Shown here: in pieces, positions 58,705 through 64,000 of the stretch
Position numbering within the stretch: position 1 is the first letter of the stretch
Layout: each line of letters starts with the position of its first letter
Assembly: GCF_036250675.1 (NCBI RefSeq)
Contig: NZ_CP109592.1
Coordinates: forward strand, 1,488,001-1,552,000
Direction: 5' to 3'
Length of the DNA: 64,000 bases
From: Streptomyces sp. NBC_01689
GTDB lineage: Bacteria; Actinomycetota; Actinomycetes; Streptomycetales; Streptomycetaceae
The notes under the pieces: model-generated
The model's input: only the letters and a program-made list of their open reading frames with translations
What the model was told of the DNA's origin: nothing
The model's database searches: none
Program-made: the position numbers and the translations under genes

Positions 58705-59424
58705 ATGGCCCGCAGGCGAGTACTCATCACGGGCGCGTCCAAAGGCATCGGCCGCGCCCTCGCCGAGCAACTGGCGGAGGAAGGGCACACCCCCGTGGGC
58801 ATCGCCCGCACCGCACCGCACTCCTTTCCCGGCGAGTTCCACGAGGTCGACCTCGCCGACCGGACGGCCACCGGTCAGATGCTCAGGGAGGTGACGGGAG
58901 CGGGGACGGTCGACGCCGTGGTCAACAACGTGGGCATGGTGCGACCCGCGCCCGTCGGGGAGGTGATCCTGTCCGACCTCGACGCCGTTCTCGACATGAA
59001 CGTGCGCACCGCCGTCCAGATCACCCAGGCCGCCCTGCCCGGCATGCTCGAACAGTCCTGGGGCCGGGTGGTCAACGTCACCAGCCTGGTCACCCTGGGG
59101 CTGCCCGACCGAACGTCCTACGGCGCCGCCAAAGGGGCCAATGAGTTCTTGACGCGCGGCTGGGCCGGAGAGCTCGCCGCCCACGGGATCACCGTGAACG
59201 CCGTCGCACCGGGCCCGACCGAGACCGAACTGTTCCGCGAGACCAACCCGCCGGGATCGGCCTCAGCCGCCCGCTATCTGGCGACCGTTCCCATGGGAAG
59301 GTTCGGACGGCCGGACGAGCTCGCGGCCGCGATCGCCTTCCTGCTCTCCGACAAGGCGGGATTCATCACGGGTCAGATCCTCCGCGTCGACGGCGGCGCG
59401 AGCATCGGCCGCAACAGCGCCTGA
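58705..59424 (+). CDS. Short-chain dehydrogenase/reductase
   Basis: A 239-residue classical SDR: VLITGASKGIGRALAEQLAE (cofactor loop TGxxxGIG), VVNNVGM, the catalytic Ser in VVNVTSLVTLG, Tyr and Lys in TSYGAAKGANEFL, and the C-terminal GFITGQILRVDGG. It oxidises or reduces an alcohol or ketone with NAD(P). AAGGAG is well placed before the ATG. It diverges from a TetR gene, its likely repressor, with operators in between. Confidence 0.9.
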   Translation: MARRRVLITGASKGIGRALAEQLAEEGHTPVGIARTAPHSFPGEFHEVDLADRTATGQMLREVTGAGTVDAVVNNVGMVRPAPVGEVILSDLDAVLDMNVRTAVQITQAALPGMLEQSWGRVVNVTSLVTLGLPDRTSYGAAKGANEFLTRGWAGELAAHGITVNAVAPGPTETELFRETNPPGSASAARYLATVPMGRFGRPDELAAAIAFLLSDKAGFITGQILRVDGGASIGRNSA

Positions 59425-59735
59425 GAAGGATCGTCACGAGGGGCCGGGCCGGCGCAACACGCCGTTTCGCGAGACGAGTTGAGCGGCGACTCGACACACG
59501 CGAGGGGCTCCGGGCGGCAGTCGCCGCGGCGGCCCGCGGGAGGGCCGCCGCAGTGCCGCGGGAGGTCCGCGAGAAGGCCGTCACAGCGCCGCGGGAGAGT
59601 CGCACTCACTCCAGGACCGCGCGTGCGCGCCACTCCCTTCACCCCTCCTGACGACCGGAGCCCGGCGACAGCACCGGAGCGGCCCGGTCGACGGAACACA
59701 CCGCGGCGGCCGCGCCGCCCTCCGCGAATGAAGAA
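59425..59735. other. 311-bp intergenic region
   Basis: No gene supported. It contains three spaced copies of CCGCGGGAG (near 59535, 59557 and 59590), a loose direct repeat, and no other structure. Confidence 0.45.
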
Positions 59736-59809
59736 AAACGAATGTTCGTCTTGACGCTTCTCGCGCACGTGCCGCAGGATGGACCCCACAAAACGGAACG
59801 GTTGTTCCG
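59736..59809 (+). promoter_or_regulatory. Promoter and operators of the patatin remnant
   Basis: TTGACG (59751-59756) and CAGGAT (59775-59780), 18 bp apart, form a housekeeping-type promoter. AAACGAATGTTCGT (59736-59749) overlaps its -35 and resembles the site before the YhgE-like gene at 62055-62068. CGGAAC (59794-59799) and GTTCCG (59804-59809) form a further perfect palindrome in the leader. Confidence 0.5.
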
Positions 59810-59825
59810 GGAAGAGAGAGGCGGC

Positions 59826-60060
59826 ATGTCCACCCTGCGAAGCGAAGGACCGGCGATCACCCGTCTCAGGCTCCCCGGGACGACGGCGCTCCGCCCACGC
59901 CCTCGACCGCCGACCCGGCGGCGCCGGACGTGGTGGCGTTCGTACTGCAGGGCGGCGGCAGTCTGTGCGCGTCACAGGTCTGCGCGCTGCGGGCACTCAC
60001 GCGTGCCGGCATGAGGCCCGACACAGGTGCCCGTCACCCGGAACGCTCCAGAACGGGACC
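59826..60060 (+). pseudogene. 5' fragment of a patatin-like phospholipase
   Basis: ATG 59826 begins MSTLRSEGPAITRLRLPG, but after a frameshift the patatin start appears in another frame: VVAFVLQGGGSLCASQVCAL then RALTRAGMRPD. The oxyanion motif GGG is present, while the GxSxG nucleophile motif that should follow (VVGSSAGA) is absent, and homology ends near 60030. Two changes, G to C in GSLCA and QVCAL, also depart from the usual G/A. Dead remnant. Confidence 0.6.
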
Positions 60061-60109
60061 GGGCGGACCACCCCGGTCCCATCCGACGCCTCTCCTAGGT
60101 GGTTCGCCA

Positions 60110-60703
60110 TGATCTATCCTCCCCTTCCTCTCCCCCTGCCTCCGGATGACGGGGACCGACTGAGTCTCGGGCACGGGTCACCGGACATCGGCGGCGGTAC
60201 CGACAGCCGGCTGTACAGCCGGCGGCGCGGCCGGACCTCCTCACCTCTGCCACTGCACCTCGAAGAGGCCTTCCTCATCAGCCACTGCGGCAGAAGGCCG
60301 AGAGAGGGCGTGGTGCGCTTCCGGATACCGGACCTCGCCGAGGAACGTCGTCCCGGACGCTCCCGCTCGCACCGGGCCGACGTAGGGCGTCAACTCGCCG
60401 GATCCACCGGGCAGCTGAGGCTCGTCGGAGGCCGATCGGCCGCTCGGGGCACCGCCCCCCGGTCCTCCCTTGCCGTCCTCACGATCAACGGCATCACCGA
60501 CGTCGCGTCCCTGGCGCGTCTCGACATCGCCGACCCTTTCCCCTGTCCCGTCGGCGACGAACAGGGTCATGCGGCGGCCACGCGCCTTGACGTCCATTTC
60601 CTCGCACGCCTGTGGAACATGGCCGTCCCGGAACGCACGCGGTGCCAGGTGCACCTGGAGGGCTCGTTCCGGGTCCTGTGGCACTGGCCGTCGGAGCGAT
60701 GAG
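60110..60703 (+). CDS. Hypothetical protein upstream of the flippase-like gene
   Basis: A 197-residue frame starting MIYPPLPLPLPPDDGDRLSL and containing LHLEEAFLISHCGRRPREGV and LTINGITDVASLARLDIADP. No membrane segment, no recognised family. Its TGA overlaps the ATG of the next gene (ATGA), which supports translation, and an ATG preceded by CTAGGTGGTTCGCC gives no good ribosome site. The opposite strand over the same bases is also open and protein-like, so the coding strand is not certain. Confidence 0.35.
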
Positions 60704-61871
60704 CGGCTCGCCCGAGGCCGCGGCCGATCCCCGACTCGGCCGGCACACACGGGCCGTGGGCCGGCCGGAGCGGCTTCGCCGGACGGGCGGGTTCATCCGG
60801 TCGATGCCCTCGCGCCGGCGCGCCGCCTTGATGACCGGCTGCATCGTCGGTGTGCTGGGCTTCGAACTGGTCCTGATCGCGCCCTACGCGCACCGGGCGG
60901 CAGGGCAACTGACCCACGCCCGATGGACCTGGCTACTGGCGGCCATGGCCTGCGAGACGGTCTCGATGGTGATGTTCGCCCGCCTGCAGCGGCACGCGCT
61001 CGGCACCGGCGTCCTGCGCGTCCGGCTCGGCTCGGCCGTGGCCACCGTGTTCGCGGGTAACGCCGTGGGCGCGACCCTGCCCGGCGGCAGCCTGCTCTCG
61101 ATCGCCTACCGGACACGTCGGATGCGCGCGTGGGGAGCGAGCGCGTCGCAGATCGGCTTCGTCCACGCGGCCACCGGAGTTCTGAGCACGATCGCGCTCG
61201 CCTCGTTCGCCGGCGCCGGTCACATCGTGGCGGGAGACGGCTCCCAGCTCATCTCGGTCGCCGTCCAGGTCGGGGTGATCTGCGTGATCACCTGTGCCGC
61301 GCTCGCCCTGGTCCACCACCCCGTCCTGTTGCGCCGGCCTGCGCATGCCCTTCTTCGCCTGGTGCCCAGGCTGCGCCGCAGGACCGCGGCGCGGGCGTCC
61401 GTCGACCGGCTGCTCGACGAACTGGCCGCCCTGCGTCCCCCGGCCCGGTTCTGGCTGTGGGGGCTCGGCCTGGCCGTGTTCAACTGCTGCGGCGACTTCC
61501 TGTGCCTGCTGGCCGTGTGCCACGCGGTGGGTGTGTCGCCTCCGTTGAGCACGGCGCTGTTCGCCTACCTCGCCGGGATGACGGCCGCTTCAGCGGTGCC
61601 GCTGCTGCCTGCGGGGATCGGTGTTCTCGACGCGGCCCTGGTTCTCACCCTGCATCACGGTGGGGTTCCCGTCGGCGCCGCCACGGCGGCCGACCTCCTC
61701 TACCGGTCCATCACCCCCGGGCTGGTCAGCGTTGCCGGATGGGCCTTGCTGCTCCAGCAGCGCCGACGACCCGACCGCCCCCGGCACCCACGTGAAACCG
61801 GCGGAACCCCCGAAGCCGGCGATCACACCGGGGGCGTCGCGGGACCGAGCCCGTTCACCCGCAAGACATAG
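60699..61871 (+). CDS. Flippase-like membrane protein (UPF0104/LPG synthase TM family)
   Basis: A 390-residue membrane protein with about eight helices. The pattern RVRLGSAVATVFAGNAVGAT then LPGGSLLSIAYRTR, and the later YLAGMTAASAVPLLPAGIGV followed by LDAALVLTLHHGGVP, is that of the lysylphosphatidylglycerol synthase TM region/UPF0104 family, some of which are lipid or glycolipid flippases. The C-terminal 40 residues are hydrophilic. ATG 60699 overlaps the preceding stop; GGAG lies close by. Function by family only. Confidence 0.78.
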   Translation: MSGSPEAAADPRLGRHTRAVGRPERLRRTGGFIRSMPSRRRAALMTGCIVGVLGFELVLIAPYAHRAAGQLTHARWTWLLAAMACETVSMVMFARLQRHALGTGVLRVRLGSAVATVFAGNAVGATLPGGSLLSIAYRTRRMRAWGASASQIGFVHAATGVLSTIALASFAGAGHIVAGDGSQLISVAVQVGVICVITCAALALVHHPVLLRRPAHALLRLVPRLRRRTAARASVDRLLDELAALRPPARFWLWGLGLAVFNCCGDFLCLLAVCHAVGVSPPLSTALFAYLAGMTAASAVPLLPAGIGVLDAALVLTLHHGGVPVGAATAADLLYRSITPGLVSVAGWALLLQQRRRPDRPRHPRETGGTPEAGDHTGGVAGPSPFTRKT

Positions 61872-62054
61872 GACAGGCTCGCCCGGCCCGGACCCAGGCC
61901 GGACCGCAGTTCCGGTCGGGGGCCGCCGCGGACCGCTGGACGACACGCACAGCGCGGCCACGCGGTCCTCTACCCCGCCGAACTCCTTCCGGAGCAACCA
62001 CTGTTCGCACGGATGTGCGCGCACGACGACACGACAGGAACGGGACCGTCAACA

Positions 62055-62073
62055 AAATGATCGTTCGTATGAT
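62055..62073 (+). promoter_or_regulatory. Operator and -10 of the YhgE-like gene
   Basis: AAATGATCGTTCGT (62055-62068) matches AAACGAATGTTCGT at 59736 in 11 of 14 positions. TATGAT (62068-62073) is a perfect -10, giving a short leader to the ATG at 62084. Possibly bound by the TetR protein encoded at the end of the window. Confidence 0.45.
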
Positions 62074-62083
62074 GAGGTGCAAG

Positions 62084-63283
62084 ATGGTGAGGATCCTGCA
62101 GACGGGATCACGCTCATGGCGCCGGACGGTGGTCGCGACCGTGGCGTTGCCGCTCGTGATCTCCCTGGCGGTGCTGGCGTACGCATGGCCCGCGTCAAGG
62201 ATCGCGCCCCGTGATCTGCCCGTGGGTGTCGTAGGCACGAACCCGGCCGTCCAGAAGGCGGTCGAAGGCCTGACGGACAGCAAACCGGACGCGTTCGACC
62301 TGCGTCTCTACCCGAACCAGGAGTCGGCTCGCTCCGCCATCAGGAATCGGGAGGTCTACGGCGCCTTCGTCGTCACCGCAGGCAAGGTCACAGTGCTGGA
62401 GGCCGGCGCCGCGAGCCCCTCGGTGGCCCAGATCCTGACCACGACGGGCCGGCAACTCGCCGCCCGAGCGGATCAGTTGCACGCCAAGGTCGCCACACCG
62501 GCCACCGGCGCGTCCCGCAGGGCCACTCCGGGCGGCAGCCCGGCCCGGTCGGCGCCGAAGGTCGGTTTCCAGACGGTGGATGTCGTGCCCACCTCTGCCG
62601 ACGACCCACGCGGTGTGGTCTTCAGCTCGGCGCTGCTCCCGCTCACCATCTGCAGCGTTCTGATCGCCGCGCTCGTCGCGATGACGGGCGTGCGGACGTC
62701 GGTACGGCGTCGACTCCTGGACCTGCTCGCCGCGTGCGCCGCCGCGGGTCTGGCCGCCTACCTGATCACCCAAGGCGTCCTGGGCGCCCTGCCGCACGAG
62801 CACGCCGCCACCTGGGGGGTGCTGTCCCTCACCATGCTCGCCATCAGCTCCACGAGTGTCGGCCTGATCAGCCTCATAGGCCCCGCAGGGCTGGGACTCG
62901 GTGCGGCACTCATGGTCTTCGTGGGAAACCCGTTCTCCGGCGGCACGTCCGCACCGGAACTCCTGCCCAAGGTGGTGAACGACATCGGTCAGTGGCTGCC
63001 GCCGGGTGCCGGCATGAATCTACTGCGCAGTACCGCCTACTTCGACGGCAACGGGTCCGAAGGCCACCTCGCCGTTCTCGTCCTGTGGAGCGCGCTGGGA
63101 CTCACGGCAGCCGTCTTCGGCCGCCGGGCTCCCACCACCACCGGCGCGACGCCCGAGGACGTGCCCACCACCGAAGGAACGCCCCAGGAGTCCCCGGTCA
63201 CGGGCGCGCCCGCGACGACTCCGCCACCGTCACCGGCCGGCCGACCGCACGGCCGACACACCGCGCACGCCGCGCACGCCTGA
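62084..63283 (+). CDS. YhgE/ABC-2-like membrane protein
   Basis: A 399-residue membrane protein. One helix at about 18-40 (VATVALPLVISLAVLAYAW) is followed by a 170-residue extracytoplasmic domain (LPVGVVGTNPAVQKAVEGL and NREVYGAFVVTAGKVTVLEA) and five further helices (from SSALLPLTICSVLIAALVAM), then a Thr/Pro/His-rich tail. This is the layout of YhgE/Pip and related ABC-2-type proteins that export small molecules or lipids. Several ATG codons occur (62057, 62069, 62072, 62084); 62084 has GAGG 6 nt upstream and the others overlap the promoter, so it is chosen. Confidence 0.75.
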   Translation: MVRILQTGSRSWRRTVVATVALPLVISLAVLAYAWPASRIAPRDLPVGVVGTNPAVQKAVEGLTDSKPDAFDLRLYPNQESARSAIRNREVYGAFVVTAGKVTVLEAGAASPSVAQILTTTGRQLAARADQLHAKVATPATGASRRATPGGSPARSAPKVGFQTVDVVPTSADDPRGVVFSSALLPLTICSVLIAALVAMTGVRTSVRRRLLDLLAACAAAGLAAYLITQGVLGALPHEHAATWGVLSLTMLAISSTSVGLISLIGPAGLGLGAALMVFVGNPFSGGTSAPELLPKVVNDIGQWLPPGAGMNLLRSTAYFDGNGSEGHLAVLVLWSALGLTAAVFGRRAPTTTGATPEDVPTTEGTPQESPVTGAPATTPPPSPAGRPHGRHTAHAAHA

Positions 63284-63559
63284 GGCAGACACGCGCCTCC
63301 GTGTGCCGCGCCGGGCCCCGGCGGGCACCAAGGACCCCGGAGAAGCGGAAGCGAGCCCCGGCGGGCGGACGTCCGCCCGCCGGGCCCGCGAGCATCCGGT
63401 GCGGCGCCCGGCCGGCGGAGCAGCGCCACGGGCATCCGGTGGCGGAGCAACGTGTCACGCGACGAGGGCCGACCACCTGGGTTCCCGACAGCCCCGCTGG
63501 AAGGTCAGCCGGGTGGATCGCTCCGGGGGATCGGACACGACCTCTCCCCCTCCCCCGTT

Positions 63560-64000
63560 TCAGGACCCCGTCGTGTCCGGCCAGAGCGCGCGCAAGGCGT
63601 CGGAAACGCCCTCGATCGTCTTCGCGTCCCCCATGGCCAACTGGAGAATGTAGCCGGGCAGTACGCACACCAAGGTGGCGGCCACCGATTCCGGGGACAC
63701 CGTGCGCGCGAGGCTTCCCCTCTGCTGGTTCTCCCGCACGACATCCGTCAGGGCGGAACGCAGTCGCGTCATGAGAACGTCGAACTGTTCGGCCAGCGAC
63801 GGATTCCGCAGTGATTCGGACCACGCCAGCACGGACAGTCCAGCGATGTTCTGCTCCGCGGTCTTCGTCCTCAAGATCTCCAGAACGTCGGCCATCAGGT
63901 CCCCGATGGAACTGCCGGGCCGGTCCCTCGCGACGCTGTTGACCATCGCGAGCACGTCCTGCATGTTCTCTTCGACGATCGCCGTGATCATCTCGTTCTT
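63560..64000 (-). CDS. TetR-family regulator, N-terminus outside the window
   Basis: The last 147 codons of a gene that begins beyond the right edge. The visible start KNEMITAIVEENMQDVLAMV is the end of a TetR DNA-binding domain (after the missing helix-turn-helix), and the rest is the all-helical ligand domain (VLAWSESLRNPSLAEQFDVL, VAATLVCVLPGYILQLAMGD). It ends at 63560, 276 bp from the convergent YhgE-like gene. The regulator may act on the shared operator at 59736 and 62055, but this cannot be tested without its DNA-binding helix. Confidence 0.8.
   Translation of the reverse strand, partial: KNEMITAIVEENMQDVLAMVNSVARDRPGSSIGDLMADVLEILRTKTAEQNIAGLSVLAWSESLRNPSLAEQFDVLMTRLRSALTDVVRENQQRGSLARTVSPESVAATLVCVLPGYILQLAMGDAKTIEGVSDALRALWPDTTGS

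Noticed and set aside
60241..60750. Minus-strand frame over the hypothetical gene 60110-60703
   Set aside because: It also looks protein-like (SGELTPYVGPVRAGASGTTF), but the plus frame has a stop overlapping the next start. Kept only as an alternative in the feature text.
1..64000. tRNA, rRNA, CRISPR arrays and a replication origin
   Set aside because: None recognised on either strand by eye; a tRNA or covariance scan could still find a small RNA.

Overview
The window is very GC-rich with strong G/C third-position bias. Its repertoire (many TetR regulators, LysR, a large LuxR-type ATPase regulator, a SARP/AfsR-like remnant, F420-type and Old Yellow Enzyme oxidoreductases, poly-gamma-glutamate synthase genes, leaderless starts with a TANNNT box 6-7 nt upstream) points to Streptomyces or a close relative. 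No rRNA, tRNA or CRISPR was seen. The density of broken genes and regulator/enzyme pairs resembles an accessory part of a chromosome arm (inference). All functional calls are by recognition of motifs; no database search was run.

Layout. 1-7,340: poly-gamma-glutamate (PGA) capsule locus on the minus strand: a two-HAMP membrane protein, pgsB/capB, pgsC/capC, an unfinished membrane-anchored protein, a separate capA lipoprotein, and a divergent putative zinc hydrolase only 20 bp from capA. 7,400-19,316: APC transporter, YihY protein, Old Yellow Enzyme, LysR/NTF2-like/MDR trio, secreted phosphodiester glycosidase-like protein, and an aldo-keto reductase/TetR pair with two palindromic operators. 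19,317-23,700: a decayed stretch (an alpha/beta hydrolase with an inverted internal segment; fused LLM-monooxygenase and RibD-like scraps) around an intact arylamine N-acetyltransferase. 23,900-31,100: TetR plus membrane protein, then an acetoacetate-decarboxylase-like/aldehyde dehydrogenase operon and a second Old Yellow Enzyme that share four copies of one operator with a TetR gene, suggesting one small regulon; an IS5-type remnant cuts a hydrolase between them. 31,300-38,640: membrane protein, TetR, NmrA-like protein, zinc peptidase, NADP/F420-type reductase, IMPase-like protein, LysR, SARP remnant.

38,656-46,494 is the most interesting region. Three paralogous membrane proteins, each built from four copies of an exact W-x9-G-x4-D motif (12 of 12 copies keep the spacing), surround an OmpR-type two-component system. 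All three genes carry GTTCAGG-N4-GTTCAGG-type direct repeats upstream, the architecture expected of an OmpR-family target site. The two-component operon and a DedA gene share an 18-bp BlaI/CopY-like palindrome. The response regulator appears to start at a rare ATC codon. I infer a coherent, apparently uncharacterised envelope-response system.

46,944-64,000: broken glycosyltransferase, glycerophosphodiesterase, a lipoprotein plus a large secreted subtilase, a LuxR-type ATPase regulator, an MBL-fold hydrolase, TetR/SDR pair with palindromic operators, a truncated patatin, a flippase-like membrane protein, a YhgE-like membrane protein, and a TetR gene running off the end.
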